7,542 bases of DNA from the NCBI RefSeq assembly GCF_938030785.1, contig NZ_CALHIK010000126.1:1-7542 (forward strand). The letters are read 5' to 3'. The first letter of the stretch is position 1. Each line of letters begins with the position of its first letter. Below the pieces are notes generated by a model. The model saw nothing but the letters and a program-made list of their open reading frames with translations. It had not been told where the DNA came from and searched no databases. The DNA comes from an uncultured Campylobacter sp. GTDB taxonomy: Bacteria; Campylobacterota; Campylobacteria; Campylobacterales; Campylobacteraceae. The position numbers and the translations under genes are program-made. This document shows, piece by piece, positions 1-6,121 of this stretch.

Positions 1-177
1 TTGGGGCGCGTGCTCTCGCAGGCAGAGCTCTACGGCGACTACCCGTGCCACCGCGCCCTTTATCATGCGGGCGCCTTGGCGGCGAGCTTTGCGGCTCAGC
101 GCGAACTGCTAGAGGCCGAAGGCGTGGAATTTAGAGGCGAGCGCGCCCGTATGAAAAAGCACCGCTGGGAGTGGTGA
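1..177 (+). CDS. O6-alkylguanine-DNA alkyltransferase-family (MGMT/ATL-like) protein, C-terminal part
   Basis: This gene enters from outside the window and is open in frame 1 from base 1 to a TGA at 175-177, giving 58 C-terminal residues. They contain PCHRAL near residues 15-20, then QRELLEAEGVEF and a terminal KKHRWEW. This matches the end of the small DNA-binding-domain-only alkyltransferase family (MGMT or ATL proteins of about 100 aa), which recognise O6-alkylguanine in DNA. ATL proteins usually have Trp in place of the reactive Cys (PWHR). Here the Cys of PCHR is kept, so alkyl transfer to the protein itself is possible (inference). The helix-turn-helix part is outside the window, so the start and full length cannot be given. 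It is convergent with the restriction-modification operon, 64 bases away. A second, full-length alkyltransferase gene lies at 5196-6068. Confidence 0.75.
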   Translation: MGRVLSQAELYGDYPCHRALYHAGALAASFAAQRELLEAEGVEFRGERARMKKHRWEW

Positions 178-241
178 TTGTAGTAATTAAGTAGATTTTA
201 AATTTATAATAATTTACTATATGTAATCGTCTTATGCATTT

Positions 242-1246
242 TTAAAATTTTTCTAAAACATGTAAATATTCAAATGTAGAATCAGCCTTATGCTTACGAT
301 TTTCGCTTTTATCGGCCTTAAACCTTTGATATTCTTTTTTTACTAAATCATACTTACCGTATTTGAGTAAAATTTTGCGAATTTGATACTCGTTCATCAG
401 TCCTTCATTGTTGTAACTTAAAAAGATATATTTAAAATTTGCATTTTTTATTAAATTTTCAAATTCAGTTGCAACATCGTTTTTTGAACAATATTTCGAG
501 CGCATATAGTTTCGTAATCCGGCCTTGCCCTTTGGAGTAAATTTATCATAAAGTGCTATGGTATTTAATAAGTGGTAGTTTGCACCATATTGCCGAGCAT
601 TATAAGGTGGATCCAGATATAAAATATCACCGAAAATCTCCTTTATCAGCTCATTTGCATCCATTTGATAAACATCGTGAACGTTGTCATTTATCTCAAA
701 TTTGGCCGCTTCTAAAACCAACGGCTTTAAGGCAGATACCTTGATATTTTTTAAAAACGCTCCATAAACAGATGCGGTATTTGCGACTTTATCTGCGCTT
801 TCTATAAGCGAAGCCAACAAAAAATAGTAAATTTCATCGGTTATTTTTCCGATTTTATGCCATCTTTCTATTTCCTGCCTGACAGTATCTATTTTTTTGC
901 CGTTTTCATCGCTAAAGTATTGGCGACCTGAACCGCTGCCAAAGCAATAGTTCTTGTAAATAAACCCGTCTTCAGCGGGTTTAAGATCGTTTAATTCACT
1001 TATCAAATCGTCCGTTTGTCTTAAAATTTTATGATTACCGATGTAGTTTTTATTTAAGACATAACTATAGGGCTCTATATCGTTTGAGATGACCTTTTTC
1101 ACGCTTGCTTTAAAAGTCCGCCCGACTATACCGGTGCCCGCAAAGATATCGCAGAAAATTTTTTGCGATAAATCATTGCCAACAACTTTGCAAATCTCGT
1201 CTCTTATCCAGCTTGAGAGTTTAAATTTAGAGCCAATGTAGTTCAT
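242..1246 (-). CDS. D12-class N6-adenine DNA methyltransferase (type II modification enzyme)
   Basis: This 334-aa protein should transfer a methyl group from S-adenosylmethionine to the N6 of adenine in a specific DNA site. The start, MNYIGSKFKL, is the usual N-terminus of D12-class enzymes. Motif I, the AdoMet-binding FAGTG, is at residues 35-39, an acidic SND follows at 54-56, and catalytic motif IV, DPPY, is at 212-215. After it come RQYGANYHLLNTIALYD (218-234) and LSYNNEG (276-282), both characteristic of the D12 fold. Motif I before DPPY with a recognition region between them is the alpha order. Length is normal and all key motifs are present. The ATG overlaps the stop of the upstream frame in an ATGA (1243-1246). 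No clear Shine-Dalgarno sequence is visible before it, so it probably depends on translation of the preceding, interrupted nuclease frame. It is the last gene of the operon. The target site cannot be read from sequence. Confidence 0.92.
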   Translation of the reverse strand: MNYIGSKFKLSSWIRDEICKVVGNDLSQKIFCDIFAGTGIVGRTFKASVKKVISNDIEPYSYVLNKNYIGNHKILRQTDDLISELNDLKPAEDGFIYKNYCFGSGSGRQYFSDENGKKIDTVRQEIERWHKIGKITDEIYYFLLASLIESADKVANTASVYGAFLKNIKVSALKPLVLEAAKFEINDNVHDVYQMDANELIKEIFGDILYLDPPYNARQYGANYHLLNTIALYDKFTPKGKAGLRNYMRSKYCSKNDVATEFENLIKNANFKYIFLSYNNEGLMNEYQIRKILLKYGKYDLVKKEYQRFKADKSENRKHKADSTFEYLHVLEKF

Positions 1247-1488
1247 TGCGCACCGAGTAAAACAACAAAAGCTTGTGTTTTATAGGCAGTTTCACCCTTG
1301 ACTTTATGCCTATAGGTAAATGAAATATCAAGTGGTTTGTCTAAATTTATATTTTCTATAGTATTTTTAGCTTCTAAAGGCGAGATATTCTCATCCAAAT
1401 ATACAATAAAAAGTCTCGGCGAATAACCAAATCGTCCTTCATCCTGGTATTCATATAGATACTGAGCTACTTTTGCGGGGTTATTCAC
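1243..1488 (-). CDS. C-terminal part of the restriction endonuclease, separated by an in-frame TGA
   Basis: This is an open frame of 81 codons if begun at GTG 1488. It is in exactly the same frame as the gene ending at 1501: the order is TGC-TGA-CGT-GAA-ATA-GCG-GTG, so only one stop codon separates them. The protein has no internal Met. The GTG has no recognisable Shine-Dalgarno sequence, so independent translation looks weak. The content, NPAKVAQYLYEYQDEGRFGY followed by PRLFIVYLDE, resembles the stretch that follows the catalytic DxK in several type II restriction enzymes, where a helix beginning 'NP' precedes 'YENQ...RFG..RLF.V' (family recall, not a search). Its stop overlaps the D12 methyltransferase start by 4 bases. 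I read it as the severed end of a 282-residue nuclease rather than a separate gene. A split, two-polypeptide enzyme is the less likely alternative. Confidence 0.6.
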   Translation of the reverse strand: MNNPAKVAQYLYEYQDEGRFGYSPRLFIVYLDENISPLEAKNTIENINLDKPLDISFTYRHKVKGETAYKTQAFVVLLGAQ

Positions 1489-1500
1489 CGCTATTTCACG

Positions 1501-2091
1501 TCAGCAATCCCCAAAATCGCGCTTAAATTCATTTGTGACGCTGCGAGATACTTTTTGATCGAAAGAAATACCATTTATAAAGAAATCAACACCGCGAGAA
1601 TTCGATAGTGTCGGAATAATATTTTCATTTTTTAGAAATATCAAGCTCTCCAAAAAATCGTTTCTTTCAGTATTTATCTCTTTTATTCTGCGATATTTCA
1701 CTGCTGCGATTCTAACCTTCTCATCTTTTTCAATTCTTGACGAACTTTCGGAATTTATACTTTGGACGAAATTATCAAAAGCTCCTTGAGAAAATGGCCA
1801 AGCGATATCTCCAAACCCGAGTTCTCTCCACTCCCTAAGTAATATTTCTATTGTAGCGGATCCGCTTTGTCCACGCTTAAATTTTGGCGATGATTTAAAA
1901 ATATCTCGCACTATCGGTAATGCCTTTTCATAATTCCAATTTATAACGATTGAATTAAAAATTTTTCTCGAATCCATTCCCTTAGTATTAATATTAAGCC
2001 TTTTAAGAAATTCTTTTGCATTATTTGCATTAGAAAATATTTTCTTTACCAAATCACAATTTATCCTGCTCCTTATATCAGCAACTTGCAT
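1501..2091 (-). CDS. Type II restriction endonuclease, PD-(D/E)XK fold, N-terminal and catalytic part
   Basis: This 196-aa frame starts at ATG 2091. A TTG at 2094 could lengthen it by one codon, but AAGGAG at 2102-2097 lies 5 bases before the ATG and decides for it. No family is recognised with certainty over the first 160 residues, which are mostly helical and charged. Near the end, GVDFFINGISFDQK has the spacing of a PD-(D/E)XK nuclease core: Asp169, then Asp178-Gln179-Lys180. It sits between two DNA methyltransferase genes in one operon, the classic position for a restriction enzyme. The frame ends in FGDC and a TGA at 1503-1501, directly after the catalytic motif, and continues in frame beyond it. 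Enzymes of this fold normally have more sequence after the DxK, so this product is probably truncated and inactive. The upstream methyltransferase stop and this start overlap by one base (TGATG). Confidence 0.72.
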   Translation of the reverse strand: MQVADIRSRINCDLVKKIFSNANNAKEFLKRLNINTKGMDSRKIFNSIVINWNYEKALPIVRDIFKSSPKFKRGQSGSATIEILLREWRELGFGDIAWPFSQGAFDNFVQSINSESSSRIEKDEKVRIAAVKYRRIKEINTERNDFLESLIFLKNENIIPTLSNSRGVDFFINGISFDQKVSRSVTNEFKRDFGDC

Positions 2092-2870
2092 CAAAACTCC
2101 TTTTTAAAAACCAAAATATATTCGTGCTTAAAAATATAATAATCGTTTTTTAACGCACGATACCGCCAAATTCCGCTCGTGCCTAGTTTGCCGCGATTAC
2201 CTTCGATATTTTTTACGACTATACCTTTTAACTTGACTTTAAAATTTCTCTTTATCATATCCATACAGTAAAAGCTAAGCGGCAAAATTTCGCTATTTTT
2301 ATAAATATCGCCGATCACTACGGCAAAATAACGATTTTTGTCCAAAAATTTTAAAGAATTTTCACAGACAAGCTTAAATTTTTTTACAAATTCATTTATA
2401 TTGTCACATCTAGATAGGTCGTTTTCGTCATTCGTAAATTTAACGATATCCATATAAGGCGGATGCATCAGGACGAATTGTACATTTTTAATACCCATAT
2501 TTTCAAAATTTTTATCAACACTTTGGGCATTCATCGAATCACATTCGGCTACAAAAAAATCACTAAAATTCGAGCTTTGCATACTTTGGCGCACATAATC
2601 CAACATCAATGGATTTATATCAAAACCGATATATTTTCGATCCAAATTTTCGCACTCAAACAGCGTCGTGCCACTACCCATAAAAGGCTCAAACACAAAT
2701 TCGCCCCTTTTGGTATATCGGCGCAGGAGTTGATTTGGGATCTGCGGGATAAAATTACCGTGATAGATGTTTTTATGTTTACCGCTTTTATCACGCTCGG
2801 CGATAAACCAAAGACTGTCGGTATTTATGTCGCATCTTTTCCAATCCGCTAAATCTATTTCATTAAACAT
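2091..2870 (-). CDS. N4-cytosine/N6-adenine site-specific DNA methyltransferase, HPPY type
   Basis: This 259-aa AdoMet-dependent DNA methyltransferase belongs to the N4/N6 amino-methyltransferase superfamily. The AdoMet-binding motif, EPFMGSGT, is at residues 61-68, followed by GFDINP (82-87), where the Asp would contact AdoMet. Catalytic motif IV is HPPY at 136-139 instead of DPPY or SPPY. This His variant is known in some enzymes of the superfamily, so activity is expected, but whether the target is adenine or cytosine is not settled. VIGDIY (185-190) and a closing YIFKHEYILVFKK (245-257) are typical of the C-terminal half. Motif I before IV with a variable region after IV is a gamma-like order. 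It is the first gene of the restriction-modification operon, with a TATAAT promoter about 27 bases before its ATG and GGAG 10 bases upstream. Being first, it can protect the DNA before the nuclease is made. Confidence 0.9.
   Translation of the reverse strand: MFNEIDLADWKRCDINTDSLWFIAERDKSGKHKNIYHGNFIPQIPNQLLRRYTKRGEFVFEPFMGSGTTLFECENLDRKYIGFDINPLMLDYVRQSMQSSNFSDFFVAECDSMNAQSVDKNFENMGIKNVQFVLMHPPYMDIVKFTNDENDLSRCDNINEFVKKFKLVCENSLKFLDKNRYFAVVIGDIYKNSEILPLSFYCMDMIKRNFKVKLKGIVVKNIEGNRGKLGTSGIWRYRALKNDYYIFKHEYILVFKKEF
2097..2102 (-). promoter_or_regulatory. Shine-Dalgarno AAGGAG fixing the endonuclease start
   Basis: On the minus strand AAGGAG is followed by TTTTG and then ATG at 2091, a spacing of 5 bases. 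It lies inside the last codons of the upstream methyltransferase gene. It favours ATG 2091 over the TTG at 2094 and shows that the nuclease has its own strong initiation signal. Confidence 0.8.
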
Positions 2871-3022
2871 ATTGGCTAAACTCCATTTTGTCCTTAATTA
2901 TACAAATTTTGTTTTAAACTTTCTATTAAAGCAGAAACAGGGTTATAATTTTTTTCCTAGAATTTTGGATTTTCAACCTTGCTTTTAAACAATATTCTTA
3001 ATGGCATGGAATTCCGCACAGC
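2871..3022. other. Intergenic A+T-rich spacer between antiporter and restriction-modification operon
   Basis: These 152 bases hold the operon promoter and no gene. A second TATAAT at 2944-2949 on the plus strand has no plus-strand gene after it. No hairpin with a T-run was found downstream of the antiporter stop, so read-through from the antiporter into the restriction-modification genes cannot be excluded. Confidence 0.5.
2897..2902 (-). promoter_or_regulatory. Probable -10 box of the restriction-modification operon
   Basis: The minus strand reads TTTGTATAATTAAGG here, a perfect TATAAT preceded by TTTG, as in many vegetative promoters of Campylobacterota. A -35 box is not evident; the best-placed hexamer is TAGAAA, about 17 bases upstream. 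Transcription would start near 2890, leaving a leader of about 20 bases that contains the GGAG at 2884-2881 before the ATG at 2870. It is the only good promoter seen for the three genes, consistent with a single operon transcript. Confidence 0.6.
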
Positions 3023-4489
3023 TCACGCTTTAGACGCCTCAAAATCCTTCAAAACCGCGTTGTATACGCCCTCCTCATCGCAGTGGACGAGCAGCAGATC
3101 GCCCTCTTGCAGCACCGTCGAGCCGGTAGGCTTGATATATTCGCCGTGCCGCCTGATTAGGATGACAAGGAAATCCTCCGGCAGCTCAAGCTCGGCTAAA
3201 ATTTTATCGATCAGCACGCAGCCGTGATCCACGGTGTATTGGCGCAGCGTGCGATAAAAGATCGGCATATTCGAATTGGGCTCCGCGCTCTCAGGCTCCG
3301 GCGGCTCGCGTACGCCGCATCTATCCGCGGCGCGCTCCAGGCTCATTCCCTGTATCAGCACCGAGATTAGGACCATAAAAAAGACGGTGTTAAAGATAAG
3401 CCCCGCGTGTTCGATTCCCGCGGCATACGGATAGGTCGCAAGCACGATAGGCACGACGCCGCGAAGCCCGACCCATGAGATAAAGACCTTCTCTTTCTTG
3501 CTGTATTTAGAGAACGCGAGCGATATGAATACCCCCAAAGGTCGCGCGACAAACATCAGCCATAGCGCCGTTACAAAGCCCATAAGCGCGACGGCGGGCA
3601 GCTCGGACGGGAAAACCAAAAGCCCAAGCGTGATAAATACCGTGATCTGCATCGTCCACGCTATGCCGTCGTGAAAGCCGATGAGGTTTTTCTTGTGCGC
3701 GAATTCTCGCTTATTGACGAACATTCCCGCGACGTAAACGGCGATGTAGCCGTTGCCGCCTAGCTTCATACACAGCGTAAAAAGCAGCGCCACCCACGCC
3801 ATCGAAAACACCGGATACAACCCCCAATGTTCGAGTCTTAATCTATTGAAAATCGACGGCAGCGCCCTACCGAAGGCGTATCCCATAAGCCCGCCGATGA
3901 AAAATTGCTTGATTAGCAGCGTCAGCATATCGATCGCGCTCGGGCTTTGATTTAGCGAGATGATCTGGATGATCGTGACGGTCAAAAAGATCGCCATCGG
4001 GTCGTTGCTGCCCGATTCGAGCTCGAGCAGCGGGCCGAGATTGTTTTTCAGCGAAATTCCTTTGGCGCGCAGTATCGCAAAGACCGCCGCAGCGTCGGTC
4101 GAGGAGATAATGGCGCCCAAAAGCAGCGCTTCAAGCCAGCTGAAGCCGAGCAGAATTTTAACCAAAACCGCCGTCGCACATGCGGTGACCACCACCCCGA
4201 GCGTCGCCAAGATGATGCCGCTAGCCATTACAGGGCGGATCGATTTTAAATTCGTATCGAGCCCGCCCGCGTATAAAATATAAATAAGCGCGATCATGCC
4301 GACGTCCTGAGTGATGCGGTGGCTCGTAAAATCGATGCGCAAAAGCCCGTCCGAGCCCGCGAGCATCCCCACTGCCAAAAATACGATGAGCGAAGGAAGT
4401 CCGAATTTGCCCGAGATCTTGTTAAGCACGATGCTTGCGATGAGTAAGATCGCGGCGAAGAGTAGAAATTTTTCCAAAAAGCGCTCCAT
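3023..4489 (-). CDS. CPA1-family K+(Na+)/H+ antiporter with C-terminal TrkA-C domain (NhaP2/CvrA type)
   Basis: This 488-aa inner-membrane protein should exchange K+ or Na+ for H+, controlling cell volume and pH. About a dozen hydrophobic segments fill residues 8-385. Signature motifs are YAGGLDTN (73-80), SSTDAAAVFAIL (129-140), ESGSNDPMAIFL (158-169) with the Asn162-Asp163 ion-binding pair, and GLRGVVPIVLA (341-351). After a hydrophilic linker rich in Pro and Glu (near 395-408), residues 415-484 form a TrkA-C-like regulatory domain (ELELPEDF, GDLLLVHC). This order matches the NhaP2/CvrA potassium/proton antiporters of Proteobacteria; ion selectivity cannot be read off. An in-frame ATG at 4522 would add 11 charged residues. 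I prefer 4489 because homologs begin just before the first membrane helix and because a TATAAT lies between the two ATGs. Neither ATG has a clear Shine-Dalgarno sequence. It stands alone and is much richer in G+C than the next operon. Confidence 0.9.
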   Translation of the reverse strand: MERFLEKFLLFAAILLIASIVLNKISGKFGLPSLIVFLAVGMLAGSDGLLRIDFTSHRITQDVGMIALIYILYAGGLDTNLKSIRPVMASGIILATLGVVVTACATAVLVKILLGFSWLEALLLGAIISSTDAAAVFAILRAKGISLKNNLGPLLELESGSNDPMAIFLTVTIIQIISLNQSPSAIDMLTLLIKQFFIGGLMGYAFGRALPSIFNRLRLEHWGLYPVFSMAWVALLFTLCMKLGGNGYIAVYVAGMFVNKREFAHKKNLIGFHDGIAWTMQITVFITLGLLVFPSELPAVALMGFVTALWLMFVARPLGVFISLAFSKYSKKEKVFISWVGLRGVVPIVLATYPYAAGIEHAGLIFNTVFFMVLISVLIQGMSLERAADRCGVREPPEPESAEPNSNMPIFYRTLRQYTVDHGCVLIDKILAELELPEDFLVILIRRHGEYIKPTGSTVLQEGDLLLVHCDEEGVYNAVLKDFEASKA

Positions 4490-4501
4490 AATTTTTTCAA
4501 G

Positions 4502-4507
4502 ATTATA
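4502..4507 (-). promoter_or_regulatory. Possible -10 box of the antiporter gene
   Basis: The minus strand has TATAAT here, 12 bases before ATG 4489. Transcription would begin about 6 bases before that ATG, giving a nearly leaderless mRNA, which fits the lack of a Shine-Dalgarno sequence. No -35 box is visible. The element lies inside the frame if the earlier ATG at 4522 is the true start, so the two calls exclude each other in part. Confidence 0.35.
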
Positions 4508-4522
4508 GCGGGTTTTCCCCAT

Positions 4523-5195
4523 TTTTAGGCGGGTTTTTGCGATAAAATTTTATTGAACGAGCAGGGGGCGAAATTTTAAATTTGCTCCGCTCAAACGAAA
4601 CCAGATAACAGAGCCGCGGGGGTCGTAAAATTTTAAAACTCGGTTGAGCTTGAGCTTCAAAATTTACGATTCGATATATCGGCAAAATTTTGCCGAGAAA
4701 TTTTTACAGATTCGTTTAGGATGGCGAATCGAGATTGGAATTTTACCACGCCGAGTCGGTTCGGTGCGCCGAGCCGCCCATTAAAATTTAGAGGCGCAAG
4801 CCCGTGTTTGCGAGCTTTGCGTGCAAAATCTCGGTTTAAATTTATCGCGGGCGGATTGCGGTTAAAATTTGAGATCCGAAACTCGCTTCGGTTAAATTCG
4901 ATCGCGACGTGGATTTGTTTTAGTTCGATAGGCGGGACATCGCGGCATAAATTTAATACTAGCGGCGTCGCGGTTGAAATTTAATCGCGGCGCAGCATCT
5001 GTTTGCTTCTCGCAGGATACGGGCGCCGCCAATGCTATGGTGAAATTTAGGGCGCTGTGCCCTCGGGTTTAAATTTAATCGCCGCTTGTGTCTATCCTGC
5101 GCGCGGCATGGACGGATCATTTAAATTTAATCGCTTCTATCGCGACTTGGCGCAAGCATTAAAATTTGCGATCTTTCAAATTTTGCCGCGCCGCC
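4523..5195. other. Gene-free region with many AAATTT palindromes
   Basis: About 670 bases lie between the antiporter and ogt with no convincing gene. The longest open frame, 4721-4984 on the plus strand, has no proper ribosome binding site and an Arg/Phe/Lys-rich translation that simply reflects the repeated TTTAAATTT motifs. These motifs occur every 25-100 bases throughout. The region receives the end of the ogt transcript and lies upstream of the antiporter. A short inverted repeat around the ogt stop (CCGCC/GGCGG, 5191-5206) has no T-run and is only a weak terminator candidate. Confidence 0.5.
4833..5137. repeat. Degenerate dispersed repeat, GGTTTAAATTTAATCGC-like copies
   Basis: Copies with at least a TTAAATT core followed by ATCGC occur at 4833-4850, 4890-4906, 4972-4990, 5065-5085 and 5118-5137, all in the same orientation. 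The clearest are 5066-5082 and 5119-5134, sharing TTTAAATTTAATCGC exactly. Weaker forms without the ATCGC tail are near 4860, 4947 and 5160. Spacing is irregular (about 30-95 bases), so it is not a tandem array or CRISPR. TTTAAATTT is itself a palindrome. Function is unknown: they may be remnants of a dispersed repeat, protein-binding sites, or compositional bias of the genome. Confidence 0.45.
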
Positions 5196-6068
5196 TTATA
5201 GGGCGGTGCCTTTGGCGGGCGTGAAAAGCCCTTGCATATCGACGCCTTCGAGCTGCAGCAGCTTGATTTTTCTATCGATGCCGCCTGCATAGCCCGTGAG
5301 GTTGCCGTGCGCGCCTATGACGCGGTGGCAGGGGATGATGATCGAGATTTCGTTGTGTCCCACGGCGCCGCCCACGGCTTGCGCGGACATCTTCGCTAGC
5401 CCGCGTACCGCGGCGATTTCGCGTGCGATCTGCCCGTAGGTCGTGGTTTTGCCGTATGGAATTTTAAGTAAAATTTCCCACACGGCGCGCCTAAACGCCG
5501 AGCCCGCGGGATTTAGAGCGGGCGTAAAACCCGGCTCGCGTCCGCTAAAATACAGATCGAGCCAGCGCCTAGTTTGATCGAAAACGGCCAGGTTTTTCCC
5601 CTCAAAGTAGCCGCTTTGCTCGTTCGCGCAGATTTTTTCGCTCGCGCCTTGCGCCGAAAGATTGGTCGCATAAGATTTTTTGCTTACACTTTGAGCCGTG
5701 AAATCGCGTGCGCAGAATTTTTCGCTCGCTACGAGTACGTTTGCGCAAAATTTTACGTCCGTGCCGCTCTCCGCTTCTGCTGCAAAATCGCGTGCGCAGA
5801 ATTTTTCGCTCTCTATAAGTGTGTGCGCGCAGAATTTGCCGTCCGCGCCGCTCGCCGCTTTTGCCGCAAAATCGCGCTGTGTTTCGCTTGCGGCGCGCTG
5901 CTCCTTTGCGAGCAGATCGGTACTGCCCTGCTTTTTATCCGCACTGCTCGTCGCGAGAGCGTGCGCGTAGTATTTCTCGCTCTCGAACCACAGCCCGCAA
6001 AGCCCCACCCCATCGCCCGCGAGCGTGATTTTGCCAAGCGGTGAGTCGTAATATGCGATAAATTTCAT
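5196..6068 (-). CDS. ogt: Methylated-DNA--protein-cysteine methyltransferase (Ogt type) with a repeat-built insertion
   Basis: This 290-aa suicide DNA-repair protein should take the methyl group from O6-methylguanine (and O4-methylthymine) onto its own cysteine. The N-terminal part (residues 1-36, ending GLWFESEKYYA) and everything from about 154 on match Ogt/AdaB proteins. VFDQTRRWLDLYFSG (162-176) precedes FRRAVWEILLKIPYGKTTTY (192-211), the recognition helix AMG-like region AQAVGGAVGHN, and the active site IPCHRVIG (245-252) with Cys247. GYAGG follows. Family members are about 160-175 aa. The excess is an insertion of about 118 residues containing three 28-residue repeats (65-148) that add five K(F/I)CA motifs. 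The catalytic domain is complete, so activity is likely if the insert loops out (inference). AGGAG at 6078-6074 is 5 bases before ATG 6068 but only 2 before ATG 6071, so 6068 is preferred. It is the last gene of the corA-SUKH-ogt group, 53 bases after its neighbour. Confidence 0.9.
   Translation of the reverse strand: MKFIAYYDSPLGKITLAGDGVGLCGLWFESEKYYAHALATSSADKKQGSTDLLAKEQRAASETQRDFAAKAASGADGKFCAHTLIESEKFCARDFAAEAESGTDVKFCANVLVASEKFCARDFTAQSVSKKSYATNLSAQGASEKICANEQSGYFEGKNLAVFDQTRRWLDLYFSGREPGFTPALNPAGSAFRRAVWEILLKIPYGKTTTYGQIAREIAAVRGLAKMSAQAVGGAVGHNEISIIIPCHRVIGAHGNLTGYAGGIDRKIKLLQLEGVDMQGLFTPAKGTAL
5625..5876 (-). repeat. Three tandem 84-bp repeats inside ogt
   Basis: Units at 5876-5793, 5792-5709 and 5708-5625 each encode 28 residues of the form RDFxA...KFCA...SEK(F/I)CA. 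Units 1 and 2 agree at about 70 of 84 bases by hand alignment; unit 3 keeps both ends (CGCGATTT and GAAAAA-type blocks) but has drifted in the middle. The unit end SEKFCA echoes FESEKYYA at residues 29-36 in the ordinary part of the enzyme, suggesting the array grew by local duplication from that point. Each unit is a multiple of three, so copy-number change keeps the frame open. Confidence 0.85.
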
Positions 6069-6121
6069 CATTGCTCCTATTTTGCGCTTTTACGATTAAA
6101 TTTAGGCGCCGCAAATAGCGC

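Larger units (their letters stand above)
1243..2091 (-). pseudogene. Restriction endonuclease gene interrupted by one TGA codon (whole extent)
   Basis: Read through the TGA at 1503-1501, the frame from ATG 2091 to the TGA at 1245-1243 is 283 codons including the stop, giving 282 residues. That is an ordinary size for a type II restriction enzyme. The flanking codons give GDC-stop-REIA, and TGA differs by one base from TGG (Trp), so a single G-to-A change in a GDCWREI sequence would explain it (inference). No frameshift, deletion or other stop is seen in either half. Alternatives are a recent nonsense mutation in this strain, a sequencing error, or programmed or leaky readthrough (the next base is C, a weak-termination context in bacteria). 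The overlapping starts on both sides are intact, so the rest of the operon has not decayed. Confidence 0.65.

Noticed and set aside
178..241. Bidirectional terminator between the converging genes
   Set aside because: A+T-rich with only imperfect complementarity; no stable G+C stem before a T-run.
1501..1503. TGA as selenocysteine or as a reassigned codon
   Set aside because: TGA ends several intact genes in this window, so it is not reassigned; no stem-loop resembling a SECIS element was apparent and a restriction enzyme has no known need for selenocysteine.
2944..2949. TATAAT on the plus strand
   Set aside because: No plus-strand gene follows; the region beyond is the antiporter read from the other strand.
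4503..4685. 60-codon minus-strand open frame upstream of the antiporter
   Set aside because: It has no ribosome binding site, overlaps the antiporter promoter region and has a random-looking composition.
4721..4984. 87-codon plus-strand open frame in the antiporter-ogt gap
   Set aside because: AGG touches the ATG with no spacing, the translation is Arg/Phe/Lys-rich and low in complexity because it reads repeated TTTAAATTT motifs, and no known domain is seen.
4833..5137. CRISPR array
   Set aside because: The repeats are short and degenerate and the spacing irregular.
5191..5206. Terminator of ogt
   Set aside because: The CCGCC/GGCGG stem has the stop codon in its loop and is not followed by a T-run.
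5574..6044. Long plus-strand open frames opposite ogt
   Set aside because: They are antisense shadows: the ogt repeats happen to lack stops in several frames, and the Ogt frame holds all catalytic motifs.
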